This document shows positions 36,101 through 48,379 of a stretch of DNA of 64,000 bases, piece after piece. The translations under genes and the position numbers were made by a program. A model generated the notes under the pieces. It saw nothing but the letters and a program-made list of their open reading frames with translations, was not told the DNA's origin and did no database searches. Position 1 is the first letter of the stretch, and the number at the start of each line of letters is the position of its first letter. Source of the stretch: Echria macrotheca (lineage: Eukaryota; Ascomycota; Sordariomycetes; Sordariales; Schizotheciaceae); contig MU839832.1 of NCBI GenBank assembly GCA_030411725.1, positions 310,001 to 374,000 on the forward strand, read 5' to 3'.

Positions 36101-37344
36101 AACAGCTGCAAAACTCGGGTGCCATCATCAAATCGGTCCAAGATTCCGTTATATCTCAGGCGTCTGCCGTACTTGAAAGGTACCAGGTTGACGGGCTGGT
36201 GCTGGTTGCGGCCTTGGGTGCGCTCAGCCGGTTGGACAGAAAACCTGTCCAAGATAAACTGTCACACATCGGACCATCGTTGTTGGAAAAAAGCCAATAC
36301 CATTTCAAGAAAGGCTTCCCTGAAATCGGATGGGAGATCCGGACCTTTGTCGCCAAATACCTTCCCCAGACGCTTGCGTCCCCTCTTGAGATCAGCTTTT
36401 CCGTTGGCGTCCACGGGAATGAAGTGTCAGGCGATTTCGACATAACCATAGTGCTGCGATATGTCGACGCTGTGGTGGGTGACGCCGACGAGGAAACGAA
36501 GCTCGGGTATCTCGAGAGTCTACTCAAGAGCCGAGACGACAATGCTTTCGCGCTCAGTCGCCTCGTCGTCATCCACCGACTCCTGCAACATATCAAAGAG
36601 TCTCGGCCCGCCACGACTGGCGCCTTTGACCTCGCAGAAGCGGAGAGCATCCTCTGCCTTCGACTAGCCAAGACAGAAACAAGTCAGGAGTTCATCGTCA
36701 TGGCCAAGTGCATCAATCTCCTCCTCGACCAGCACGCGCCTAGCATGACGCAGTGGAACATCGACCTAACCCTCGACAAGGTCGGTACCACCTGCTACGA
36801 CACACTAAACGCCCCCGTAAAACCGCGAGGCTGGGAGAAGATGTACGACTCCCTCTGCCAGATCGTGGGATCCATCATCCGCCACCACCGCATCCGTCTC
36901 AACGACCACTTTGCTCTCCTCATCTCGGCGCTCCAGTCGCTCCTGAACAGCTTGCTATCCCGGCCACAGGCGGCGACGGAGAAATGGGTCGCCCCCGCGA
37001 GGTCGTTCGCGCGCCTGCTCACGCTCGTGTGCGAGCCGACGGACGCTTCTGTCGCGCGCTCGCAGGCCGCGGGGGGCGGCTTGGACTCGGAGAAGGCCAA
37101 GGCGAAGGAGTACGCGGGCCAGTTTATGTATCTGGTCTTGATGGAGTACATCAAGCTGAGGCTGGAACATCTGGTGAGCCAAGAGGTGGTGGAGGCGCTG
37201 CAGCCGGGTGTGTATTCGGTTCTGGATATTACGCCCCGGGGTGTGCTGATGGTGATGAACGATGCGATGGATAGAGGGGGACGGGCTTTCTTCAAGGAGT
37301 TTTATAAGCAGTATCAGCGGTTTGGGCGGTGGTCTGGGATATAA
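33158..37344 (+). CDS. urb2: Ribosome biogenesis protein URB2/NPA2
   Basis: Nucleolar factor for early 60S assembly, acting with Npa1, Npa2 and Dbp6. Predicted 1350 aa. Exons 33158-35295, 35341-35719, 35764-35900, 35946-37344, with introns of 45, 44 and 45 nt. The protein is mostly helical. The C-terminal 200 residues match the Urb2/Npa2 domain (PF10441): WEKMYDSLCQIVGSIIRHHR, LNDHFALLISALQSLLNSLL, AGQFMYLVLMEYIKLRLE and the end GVLMVMNDAMDRGGRAFFKEFYKQY. An acidic/basic patch near residues 145-170 (EDVEMTD, RKRKRPK) resembles a nuclear localisation signal. The exact N-terminus is the least certain part: a GTAGGC donor six codons after the ATG could mark a further intron. Confidence 0.88.
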
Positions 37345-37794
37345 TATTCTGTTTTTCCCCCTTGTACAAGTATTGTACATGTCATAATAGCAGACAGAGC
37401 CGAGCCAGACCAGAAAACGTGTCTCTCTCGGACCGACTAGAACTACAGGGTAGCACCTTCCCCTGGACCCCCCTATTTTCACTTTTTTTCTCTGTTTACT
37501 TTTCCCTTTGTCACAATCGCATCCTGGGCACAGAAGGACACGATCGAGTGGATTGCGAAGGAGTAATAGAGAGATTGGAACTTAGTATGGCATGCGCCGA
37601 GGATTAGATAGTAGGCACTTATGTTCTATAACCACCTAGTAGAAGGACGGCTTACCCCCTTACTGGATGGAAGCCTTCGGCTTCTTACAAATAATAGAAA
37701 TTGTCTCCGGGAGAGAGTAAAGAGATGTCTTACCAATGAGTGCCCTTTTTTAGTCTATCTTTTTGTGTTATTATTACATCTTGAAGAAGACAAA
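37345..37794. other. Convergent intergenic region URB2 / CDC123
   Basis: About 450 bp of shared 3' flank with T-rich tracts. No gene seen. Confidence 0.6.
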
Positions 37795-39185
37795 CTATGA
37801 AGCCGTATCCGTATCAGCCGGTTCGGGCTCCTGCTCCGAGGAAACGTCCTGCACGCGTCCCCCCTCAGTCATCCGCTGCCACTGCCTCGCAAACTCACGC
37901 ATGCCGCCCTCGCCAGCCATACTGGCATCGACCACGTCCTTGGGCAGCTTATGAGCCGAGTACGGCGCCGAGCCGAGGTTGAACGCGGCGGGATCATCGC
38001 GCTCGACGAGTCTCAGCTCCGGCTTTTGGTCTTCTTCTTCGTCGTCTTCATCATCCTCCTCGCTCGTCTCCCCCTCCCCCTCGGTTTCTAGGCCCTGTGG
38101 TCGTCGTTGTTCGTGCTCATCGCTCACCAGGCCCGGGCCAATGAACGGCCTTGCGACTTCCATGCTCAGCAGCTCGGACCAGTGGAACAGGAGGGAGTCG
38201 GTCCGCGGGGCCCAGGGGTTGATGTCGATTAGTCTCGCCCTTCCTAGTTTTTTTTGGGTAGTGTCGTTGTCCGAGTACGAAGCTTCGGGGATGTAGACGT
38301 CAAACACGAAATCGGCATCGGGGAAGGTGAATTGCAGCTGGGAGAAGAGCTCGGCCGTGCGGGAGGTGATTTCCTCGCGCAGGTCGGAGAGGAAGGGGTA
38401 GTAGCGCAGGTCGCGCTGGGTTATCCCGACTAGGTTGCGGGACTTGACGAAGGCGCGGAATTCGAGGGACGGGAGGGGGTTGAAGAACGATCGCAACACT
38501 AAGACGGGTTTGAATCCTGGGGGTGGTGACGAAGAAGGGGGGAAAGTGTCGGCGAAGGCGTGGTCGAGGTCATGGGAGATGAAGGAGGAGGATTTGAGGA
38601 GGATGTAGACGTCGTTGGCGGACGTGCATTTGACCGTGTTGGGGTGTCGGGAGATCCAGGTCGCGTCTTTGGGGGAGGACCAATTCAGTTTGGGCGCCGC
38701 GGCGCCGCCGAGGGAGGTGATTGCGGCGTTGATGGAGGCGTGGAGGGCGGGGAAGCGCTGGTTTGGTGGGAGCTTTGGGGGGGTGTCCTCGGTGTCTGAC
38801 TCCGAGTCGGAGTCGTCTGGGGATTGGGCTTCGGGGGGCCGGAAGGAAGGGACGGAGGAGACGGTTGGTTCCCAGTCATCTTCTTCTTGGTCGCCGTCCT
38901 GGTTGGGGGATTTGTTGTCATCGTCGGCGAGGATGATGCCGTCCTCGCGGATGTAGGAGATGAATTCTGGTGTTAGAGGGATGATCTTGGAGCGGATACA
39001 TGAGGTTCGGTATCTATTATTGTTAGTATATGGCTTGGGTGATGGAGAGGGGGGACAAACTTGGGAAACCAGTAGTCGTAAGAACAGTGGAGGATATGGT
39101 CCCTCGATACCGGCGGGAAGTGAAGGTCATCATTGTTCGGCCTGTTGTCCTCCTGGGGATGGAGGTTTGGGTCGAATGCTGGCAT
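37795..39185 (-). CDS. cdc123: Cell division cycle protein CDC123 (eIF2 assembly chaperone)
   Basis: ATP-grasp-fold chaperone that binds eIF2 gamma and promotes assembly of the eIF2 complex in the cytosol. 447 aa. Exons in transcript order: 39185-39061 and 39013-37795, with a 47-nt intron (GTTTGT...ATAG, branch CTAAC). The D123 family is recognised from HCSYDYWFPKYR at the N-terminus (with the junction restoring PKYR), IIPLTPEFISYIREDGIILAD, NAAITSLGGAAAPKLNWSSP with KDATWIS, and the ATP-grasp core LVLRSFFNPLPSLEFRAFV, GITQRDLRYYPFL, DADFVFDVYIPE and ARLIDINPWAPRTDSLLF. Two acidic linkers (EEDDWEP, EEDDEDDEEED) are insertions common in fungi. The C-terminal Ser/Glu-rich tail is variable. Confidence 0.94.
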
Positions 39186-39728
39186 TTTGATCTCTGAGGT
39201 GAAAATGAGAAAATGAGAGAAATGTGGTAGATGAGATTCAGTCCAAAAGGGAGAATCTAGACGAGTGAAAGAAGGAATAAGCCAAATTTTATTTCCTTTC
39301 AGACGGTATGGTTGAAGGGAGGCGAGGGTGGTGACGAGGGGCAAGGAGTGAGTCAACCCCGCCAACTTTTCTGCCGGACGAATTTATGTCATTAAACTTA
39401 AGTCTAGGAGCTGCAACCTTTGGAGAAGCTTCTGAGTCGTGATCTGGGACTTAAGTAACGAGTAACGCGCACAGAAGATTGGACCCTAAATATCTAGGAG
39501 TTATCACTTGTCATAGCCTAGTTAGTCGGTCCCATCACAAAAGTCCACCCTAACCCCCGACCTCACCGCCTTCTTACCGCTCGAACCAAGCTTCACGTTC
39601 CCGCTCCAATCCATCTCCCCATCCACCAAGGTTCTCGCCCACCCTCCCCGCAACCATTGCCACCCCAACATCAACCAGACACACACCAACACCCGCCTCA
39701 CCTGAACCTCAGCAAAGACGAAAAAATA
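39186..39728. other. Divergent intergenic region CDC123 / CWC21
   Basis: About 540 bp containing both promoters. No gene seen. A C-rich, CACC-containing leader precedes the CWC21 ATG. Confidence 0.6.
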
Positions 39729-40727
39729 ATGTCAGACAACGTTGGCCTATCTACACCCCGCGGCAGCGGCACCTCAGGCTACGTCCAGCGCAACCTAGCC
39801 CACTTCCGCCCGCGGGACCTCGCCGCGCCCTACGCGCCGCGCGACACCGATTCTCTGAGGCACAAACCGCGGCAACCAGACCAGGGCCTGCTCGAGCACG
39901 ACCGCAAGCGCGAGGTCGAGGTCAAAGTTTTTGAATTGCGCGACAAGCTCGAGGATCAAGGGTTCGTTTCCTTCTTCTTCTCACCTTCTCCACCACCACC
40001 CCATCAACTAACTGAGAGGAAACATAGACTGGATGAAGAAGAAATCGATGCGAAATGCGACGCCCTCCGAAAGAAGTTGCTCGCCGAGCTCGAGGCGATC
40101 AACAGGAAAGGAGGGGCTGCTGGGCCCAAGAGGAATCTGAAGGCGCATCAGGTGCATGAGCTGGCTGATGCGAAAATGAAAGAGAGCGAGAGGCTGAGAC
40201 AGGCGCTCAAGATTAGTCGGGATTATGAGGAGGGGAGTCATTGGCGGAAGCAGGAGGAGCGGTTGAGACGGGCTGTTGGGGAGAAGGACGAGGGTGGTGG
40301 TGGTCCTGCTGGAGGGGAGAGCAGGGATCGTCGGGCTGGTGGTGAGGAGGAGCGGCCTAGGGAACGGAGGGAGAGGGAGGGGGAACAGCCGCGCCGGTTC
40401 TCGGAGGGGAGGGATGAGAAGCCGTCGGGTCGGAGAGATGAGCGGGACGATGAGAGAGGGGGGTATGGTCGGTCTTCGGCAAGAGACCGGGACTACGAGA
40501 GGGAGCGGTATCCTGAACGGGACGACGGGCGACGGTATGGGAAGGGAGACGACAGGAGGGACGATAGGCGGTCGCGGTCACGCTCGCGATCGGCGTCCAT
40601 GTCTAGATCGCCGTCACGATCGCGGTCGTTGTCGAGATCGAGATCACTCTCCAGATCGCGTTCACGGTCTAGGAGTCCGAGGAGGGATAGGGCCAGCCCC
40701 AGGAGGGAAAGGGACAGGAGCTATTGA
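39729..40727 (+). CDS. cwf21: Pre-mRNA splicing factor CWC21/Cwf21 (SRRM2-like)
   Basis: Spliceosome-associated protein of the NTC/Prp8 environment, orthologous in its N-terminus to SRRM2. 310 aa. Exons 39729-39961 and 40028-40727; the 66-nt intron (GTTCGT...CATAG, branch CTAAC) is a multiple of three. The N-terminal block SDNVGLSTPRGSGTSGYVQRN is diagnostic. The cwf21 domain spans the junction (REVEVKVFELRDKLEDQG, LDEEEIDAKCDALRKKLL). Residues about 180-310 are a long Arg/Ser/Asp/Glu-rich region ending in repeated RS dipeptides (SRSRSRSASMSRSPSRSRS) and SPRRDRASPRR. The ATG at SDNVGL is chosen because it matches the conserved start. Confidence 0.93.
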   Translation: MSDNVGLSTPRGSGTSGYVQRNLAHFRPRDLAAPYAPRDTDSLRHKPRQPDQGLLEHDRKREVEVKVFELRDKLEDQGFVSFFFSPSPPPPHQLTERKHRLDEEEIDAKCDALRKKLLAELEAINRKGGAAGPKRNLKAHQVHELADAKMKESERLRQALKISRDYEEGSHWRKQEERLRRAVGEKDEGGGGPAGGESRDRRAGGEEERPRERREREGEQPRRFSEGRDEKPSGRRDERDDERGGYGRSSARDRDYERERYPERDDGRRYGKGDDRRDDRRSRSRSRSASMSRSPSRSRSLSRSRSLSRSRSRSRSPRRDRASPRRERDRSY

Positions 40728-42277
40728 TGCTGCCTATTTTTCATACTACAAATATTATGAGAATACGACGGGGACATGGGGGCTGGATTGCTCTCTTCTC
40801 TCTATCGTATGTATCCTCGCGTTCTCGGACTGTAGCTCTCATTGTTCAGCCCTGGCATGGCGATACAGACTTGATATGAGATTGCATGCCATCACACACG
40901 GTCAAATGGGAATTAGCACACAGTATTGAGATTGCACCATAGTATCAACCAACAGTCAAATGGCCAAAAAGAGAGAGGAACATCAGACCAACCTAGCGAG
41001 GCAATACGGGGTGTACCTACTCCTATCAATATATCTGAGCTAAAGCGTGTGCACTGCACGAATCCAACATCCACGCGCCTTGGGATAGGGGGGCCTGGAA
41101 TGGAATACGTGTGTGCGCCACACAGACGACACCATCCATCCCTCCGACAGACAGACACTATATACCCCTTTTTCTCCTTTCCCCTGCCGTACACCTGCCT
41201 ACTCTACCTACCCACCTACCTCTCTACACTACCTCCTCGAAAACACACCATCCCTACATACACATACCCTAGGCACCTACCGACCGACCGATGCCCCGCG
41301 CTGTGAACTTACTTCCCCCTCCATCCAATCACCCTAAACGCGACAAGTTATTCTAATATAGCCCCTACCTTATATACCATATCATATGCCTCGAGCACAG
41401 AGACTGGCTGCGGAGAAAAAGGAGAGAATAAGACGGGAAAAAAAGGTTGGGGGCTAAATCCGTTCTTCTCCTTGTTCGAGACCCTACCCTGCACCGGGTA
41501 GAAAGTTTGTTATTTTGCCTGTGTGTGTCATATACCCCCCCTTTTTAAGGTAGACCACCTCTTATTATATAGGGATTCCAAGAAGAGCGGGAGCATCTCC
41601 ATGTCCGCTCGAGACGCCGTCACGAAGACGCACACTCTCAACATAGAATGAACAAACTTCATAGCTACCATCACTCATAAAAACCCACATCCATTACTCC
41701 ATACGCCAAACCAGCTACCAGACATGCAACGATACAGTTCAACTGCCTCCCATTCTGATATCATCTCTAACCAGCCGCCGCTTCGCTCTTTTCACCCGCG
41801 CAGCCCATGCATTGCCTTTGCCCTAATATCATTTCAACCCCTTCCGTTGCCCATTTTCCCAGGTACCTATATATGTAGGAAGATATATATCATACTTCGA
41901 AAAAGAGTCCCCCCTCAATAAAAATCCAAAATCTTCACCCTCCTCATTGTCAAAACCACGGTGCCATCAGGGGAGGAAGGATACGAGAAACTCGATCGGC
42001 CAGACCTACAGCTTTGGTCTGACTCGATATCTGGCCTCATGGCTTGCTGGCTCCGTGGCATGGCGTCACCACTGTCGTCAACCGAACAACACTAGCAACT
42101 AGCCATCCCTCCCCCCAATGTCTGCACCCGGGCGACCTGGATATTAGGTGACGTGCCAAACGACCCGATATATGCATAACTGCCCCCAAAACAAAGTCGT
42201 CGATATATGGTCGTCAAATTCGTTGTCTCATCAGACGGAAGCCATTGTCGCATTGAGCTTGCCATTCGACACCGAAC
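40728..42277. other. Convergent intergenic region, low-complexity C/T-rich
   Basis: About 1.5 kb between the 3' ends of CWC21 and the Ras GEF gene. It contains CTACC-rich tracts near 41190-41290 and AT-rich stretches. No gene recognised. Confidence 0.55.
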
Positions 42278-45200
42278 TCAAAGGAATCCGGACTCGGCCA
42301 GCACTCTGTTCAAGTTAGACTTGTACTACGCCGCAAAGATTGGTACATACCGGACAATCTTCTCGTCCTCTCTTTCTCGTGGCTCAATTTGCAAGCTCTT
42401 GTCATACATTTCGTGAACGTCACCAGCAGCCGACATGTTGCTCAAGATATAATCTTGCAGCTCCGGCACTGGTTGCAGCGAGTAGGCCACATTCTGGTAC
42501 TGTTGAATGTCGCGGATAACCTCGGCCGTCTTGGCTCGCTTGGCGAAGTTGATGAGGTTCGTCTTCTTAATGATCGAAGGGATACCATCTTCAATGAAGG
42601 TGAGATCCGTCAGGTAGACACCAAAGAACGGAATGCACGGAGGGTTTGCCACGTGCAAGGCTTCTCGGTACTCGCCGAAATTCTTTGTGCTTGCCATCAA
42701 CTTGCGCATCGTCTCCAGCGTGTTCTGGATGCGTGCAGGCACCTGATCCCAAGTCCGCTTCAGGCGAGCAATCGGGGCTGTTCCTAGCGCTGAAATAATG
42801 GATGTGAGTGTCGAGAAGTTGTTCAGTTGCCGGCATTTCTGTTCATGTTAGCAAGTGTTCACATCTTCCAGTACAAAAACTTACATCCGCAACGGCCACA
42901 AAGTGCTTGATAACGACAACGCGTTTCCTCACATCCGTCTGCGCCAAAATCATCTCGGCCACCCAGTTTGTCATCTGGTTAGAGTGGAGAATCAGTGCCT
43001 TGACATTGGGCGCCGGCTCAGGCTCGCCATCGGCGACCTTCTTCTGCCATGTCTTGTTAAGACATTCAGTCGGCTTGATCTTGCCGTATAGTCGTGACTC
43101 GATGATGGTAAGCTGGCGAGCAAATTCGATGACGTCGATGTCGAGGAACTTGAGCTTCTTCATGTTCTTCGGCATAATAGGTTGGGGCGTATTCTGGGCA
43201 ACCGTCTGGATCATCCTTCGGGCGCCGACCTCCTTACCACTCAGCCGCTGGTCGAGAACGGCCATTAGCGGGGCTGACCCGGGTGTTTCCGTCGACTTCA
43301 CGGTGTCCTTAGCAAAATCGTAAACGTCGCGGATCAACTGCTTGGTCGACTCCTCGCTCGAATCCTCCATCCAGAAGTTATCGAACCAGTTCTTGAGAAT
43401 GTTGACAACGCGGAATCGAATCAACTTCTGCTTTCCATCTCTCCACATTTCGTATTCGGCCTGGGTCAATCCCTCTGGCGGCTGGATCCCGAATCGCTTG
43501 ACCAAAAGTTCAAACAGTTCCCTAGCACTTGTGAACGATCGGTATGTGAGCAAGAAAGTGTTGTTGAAGTTCGCATCGAGCTTGTCGTGCCTAGTTAGCT
43601 GCTCAACGAGAGCCAACAGAGATCCACCCTTAACAGCGGGCGGTACAGCTTTAAGATCCCATGAAAGATCTTTCTCGTAGTCGAGGCGAAGGAAATCCGG
43701 TGTGTCGTCCACAAGCGGTTGTGCCTGGACAGCCGGCGCAGGGTCCTCGCCAAAGAATCTCTTCATCTTGGATGGATCACCCTTGCGATAGTTGTTAGTA
43801 GTCGCTGTGGTTTCCCCTTCGGTGAACGATTGTGAGCCCATAGGCAGGCTCGGCCGGAGCAGCCCTCGTGATTCGGTACGCTGGTGCGGTCGCTCGAATG
43901 GCATCGTGTCCCTTCTTATCGGTTCCCGCTGGAGAGCATCCTCCCGTACCCGAGATTCCACTTGCTGCTGTAGGTTGATCTGGACCTGCTCCGAGAGCAG
44001 CTGGAGCGAGAAGCCAATATGCGATGAGTTCGTCTCGAGCGCTCTGGCGCACTGCCGCACGTATTCCAACCGTTCCTCAAGAGCCTGCCCCCTGATTTCC
44101 GACCATTCATCCGCAAGCGGGCCAGCGACGGCCTGGCATCCGAGAAGGAGATCCGAGATGTTATCATACAAGCTCTGCTTGTTCGTGCTAAAATCGGAGA
44201 GCTGCGGCGTCTGGAAACTGTTGCCGAGGGCGGACAAGTCGATCGATTCGATCATGGCGATCCAGGGTTTGAACATCTCCAAGACCTTTCCGCCGGCGGC
44301 GCAGACATTGTTTCCAATGACCTCATGCTTGAATGGTGTGATAACCTTATCCGTGGCGACCAGGTTTTTATCCAGCTCCCTGATACTAGACACCAGCATC
44401 CTCTTCAGTTCGTCTAGCCTTTCGAGCAGTTTCCCATCTAGAATAGCGGTAGGCTCCACCAGGCCTTCCTCGTCGTCCAAGAAGTTGGATGTAATAGGAT
44501 CCCGTGGTCCGAGCCCGTTGTTCTGCCAGCTACCTCCGGTATTGGATCCGATAACGAAGCCTGGGAACAATCGTGGAATCTCCTCGCCGCGTTGTTGTCT
44601 AGCAACCTCGACATAGCTATAGACACCCATGAGCACACCGTCGGCTTCCTGGAGACACTTCTGGATGGATTCGGCATTGGGCCAGTCGGCTGCGGCGATG
44701 TGCGACGAGATGACCAGTTTTGAGAACTTGGACATCATATCGCGGAAGTGCGGGTATAGCGCCTTGTTTGTTGAGATGATGGACGGCTGGCCGGAGTGGT
44801 TATCGGTCGTGCCGGAGCCGGCTGCGAGAAGAAGACGCAGGTGGTCCGAGATGTCTTCAGCTCGTGCGACATACTCGGATCGGCTGCCGTTCGTGATTGC
44901 TTCCCTGTATCGGTCGATGGATTTCTTCATGTTGGAAACGAGGCGACTCCAGGTGAGAGGCGGCGTTGTGCCGTCGTCAAAGAACGATCGTGGGATGCTT
45001 GCGGCTGTGGGGAGATTGAAAGCCGCGCTGGTAAAGGATGTTGCCGATGCAATCATGGGTGTCTGGCTGAGCAGACCATTGGTCGGGAACGTGTCGGCGC
45101 GCACTCTTGTTACAGGCGATTGGCCGTTCATCGAGTCCATCGACACAGCAGGAGATACGCCATCGGCGGGGAGAGTGCGGCGTGCGGGCTGTGACCCAAG

Positions 45201-46100
45201 GTAAGTGCCTGGCATGACGCCAGAGTATGGGATCCTATCGTCTCTTACCAGCGAGCCTCTTGACGCGTTCATGAGGGCCTCGCCCTCCAGCTCGGATGCC
45301 GAGTTGGCATCCGACTCGTCCTCCTCATCCTGCATCAGCCCTCTAGCCATGATCTCGGGCGGGGGCCTCGTCCTCTCGGGCATATTGACGTTCATGCGGT
45401 CTCGCGGCCCTGTCTCGGACATGGATGAGGGCGATTCGAGCGGGAGTTCCATACTGCTTTCACCAGTCATAGTGTTGAAATAGAAGAGTCTCCCGTCAGG
45501 CGTGGCTTGCGGGATCCAAAAGTCAGCCCTCGACCTGTCACCGTCAGTTCCCTCGAGGGGCAAGCCCTCAATGTCGTCTTGGTCCGAACCCTCATCATCG
45601 TCGAAGCCTTCCTCGTATAGATCCTGGTCGTCGGCATCATCCTCCGGTTCAGCCTCTCCATTCTCGCCGGGTTCCGGGAGTTCGTCTGGGCTCGTGATTA
45701 TCTGGCAGTAGTTACTGGGAAACCACCCGCGAACGCCATTGATAACGCCATCCCACCATCCGCTCTCGAGCTGGGTAATGACCTGGATGATGTCGCCTTC
45801 GTGGAAGCTGAGACTAGTTCGGTCGTCGGCCTCGTAGTCGTACAGCGCCCGCACGTACATGGCACCTGGCGGTGCCGTGCCCACGATGCCGTTCATGAGG
45901 GCGTCGGTATCTGCGTAGTAGGGATTATAGGTGTCGCGGTCGACGCTGGGCCCGGCCAACGACGCCGGGGTGTTGGTCCTGGACTGCGACGCGGCAGCGT
46001 GACCGTTGCGAAGTGAGGCCGTCGGCTTCGAGGCGTTGTTGAAAGAAGTCGCACTGTTTTGTCCGTGGAATGCCGTCACTGGCTTCTGCGTCATGAGCAT
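42278..46100 (-). CDS. cdc25: Ras guanine-nucleotide exchange factor, Cdc25 type
   Basis: Activates Ras GTPases upstream of cAMP/MAPK signalling. 1243 aa. Exons in transcript order: 46100-42885, 42838-42351, 42305-42278, with introns of 46 and 45 nt. Domains: SH3 at residues about 81-138 (ALYDYEADDRTSLSFHEGD, WWDGV, GWFPSNYC); an acidic linker; a WW-like element near 195-225 (FWIPQATPDGRLFYFNTMTG); a Ser/Thr-rich middle; RasGEF_N near 815-930 (GGSLLALVEQLTRHDKLDA, FLLTYRSFTSARELF); and catalytic RasGEF near 965-1215 (IDVIEFARQLTIIES, NWVAEMILAQTDVRKRV, FFGVYLTDLTFIEDG). The last 28-nt exon yields VLAESGFL, typical of the family, whereas the unspliced reading ends differently. The SH3-to-RasGEF order is that of ascomycete Cdc25 proteins. 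Confidence 0.95.
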
Positions 46101-48379
46101 GTTAACGGAGCGAGCCGCGGGTCTGGGGCGCGAGAAGGCGACGGAGGGGTGACGGGGAGACTGCTAGATGGCGATGCAGTCCATTCAGGCGTCGTCGCCC
46201 TCGTCGTCTTTTGGAAATCGCGTCTTGGGAGTGGTGTTTCTTTGATTGTGGGCCGGGACGGCCAGGTTATTGCGATGGGCCTCCGCGATCCGCCGTCGAC
46301 CACCAACTGGGGGCGCCAACGCTCGGCGTCGGTCGGTCGCACCAAATGCACCCCTTTTGGGCGCTTCCAGGGCCTCGCAGAGGCGGGAGTTGGTGCTGTG
46401 AGTGGGCGACGGATTGGTCTGGCGCGTCGGGAGTCGAAATGAGCGTGGGCAGTTGCAATTCGCCCGACTGTTTTTTTGGTTGGAGGGGGAATGCCCGACA
46501 GAAGAGACGCCCAGGAAAAGACGCACTGGGCCGCTGGTGCTTGGGTGGGTGTGTTTGTGTGGGTGGGTGCGCTCTGCAGTCTGCAGAAGGGTCCCCCTCT
46601 TCGGTGGGCAGGCGGCAGGGTGGCAGGCAAGCGGTCCTCTTCAAAAGTTCACTGTCGACGGAGTCGACTTGGTCCGTGCTGGCCCGTCCGGGATTGGCAA
46701 GGGGAGCTTTTTAGCGGGGAAGCCAACGTCTTGACGCCTTCCCAGTTGGAATGAGCAAATGGACCTTCCGATAAAAACATATCCCAACAATCTGTCCGTC
46801 ACTCAAACCCCAGCTGACTGCCGACGACTTTATCCCGATGCCGGGCACCACAGGATGATGGTCTGGACGAGTCCAACGGCACGCATCTCTGGAACCATTG
46901 GAACGAGGGGCAACACACTCGCGCTCAGACCCAAGAAGCCGGAGGAGGTGGGGTTCAAGGAGGCAAGGTCAGGGCACATTCTCTACATGCCGGCCAGTCC
47001 ACCGGTTCATTCTTACTCTTGGTGGCTGCCGCCTCCTGTCTGCTAGCCGTAGGTTTACCGAGTATTTGGTGCAAGTGTCTTTTGGCGTCGCTGATACAGG
47101 ACAACAACTCGCCCATCCCATCGTGGGACCCCACTATTCTACCTCCTGTGCGCTTGAGAAGCTAACATTCCAGCTGGGTACTAGCAGTAGTGGCCAATGG
47201 CGAGCCAGCCAGAAATGCCTTGGCATAAAGACAGGTGTTCATGCAGCGCAAGGCCGGTACCCATACCGGGAGAGTTTGGGTGAGGTGGCTCGTTCACCTC
47301 ACCGATGAGGGGCAACCCCACGGCCTCTGCGACTCGTCCCTGTGATAACAGCTGAGTGTATAGATACTCCATAGCTTCCTACCGAGTCGAGCGAGACCAA
47401 TCCAGTGGCGATGCCGCATTGCAGCTTGCCTTTTCTGTGTTGCACTCGCTTGTAAATTTTTTTGCCATTGGGATCTTGGCGACGTTTTGTTGTCTGGTAC
47501 GACGGTCCCTTGAGAACGTAGTTATATAGCAGACCCAACGAACCATATCAGGACTTGGGTGTTTCTGAATGTAGCGATTGTATTCGGATCCCCGGCTAGC
47601 TTGCGAATCCCCCCTCCCTCGCTCGCTACTAAGCTGGCGTGTCCCCCTTCATGCGTTGACTGGGAATGGTGGTCATCCGGGACACACCTTACGGGGTCGG
47701 ACCAAATGGAAACAAAACAGGGTTTGGACGGCGGGCCGACCTTGCTGTGATTGTATTTCTAGAAGGTCCAACATCCCTTCCGTTGGGAATCCGGGGAATG
47801 TGGAGAGAGAGGGGGGGAAAGGGGGCTATGTGAGACGACAGCGACGGAACCCTTATCGCTTCCGACGACATGGACGAGCTACCTGCCATTCTAGGTAGCC
47901 GGCGCCGCCTACATCAGGCAGGCAGGAGTTATCGATAAGACTGCATCTTGACAAAATGAGGAGAGTATATCCCTCAGTTCTGTAATTATGACTCCTTTTC
48001 TTGAAGTTGGAGGATAGTTGAGACGGAAGAAGCCGACAGACAAAGGATGAGGGAGAGAGCGAGAGTTCGCAAACACAGTGCACGCGTTCTATATGTTAGC
48101 AACAACCGGCCAATCAGGTTGAGGTGCGGGGCAGCCGAGGTAGAAGCAACCAACTGTAGTTTCCGGGTATCGTTTTACACGGCACCTCCTCATCTCACCT
48201 CGGATTCCTAGAGGATGAACGAAGATGACAAAATGATCCATTGCCAACTATAAGCTCAGTATTTCCTCTTTTTGTACTTACAATCTCATTCTACCCGACT
48301 TGTAAAAACATACCCCCAAATTTGTCGAAAGAGAATCCCCCAAAAAGGAGCTAGAAAAAAAAGAGAAGAAATAGCCAAG
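46101..48379. other. Divergent intergenic region Ras GEF / enoyl-CoA isomerase
   Basis: About 2.3 kb upstream of both genes. Open frames on both strands near 46.1-46.7 kb mirror each other without domains. No gene recognised. Confidence 0.5.
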
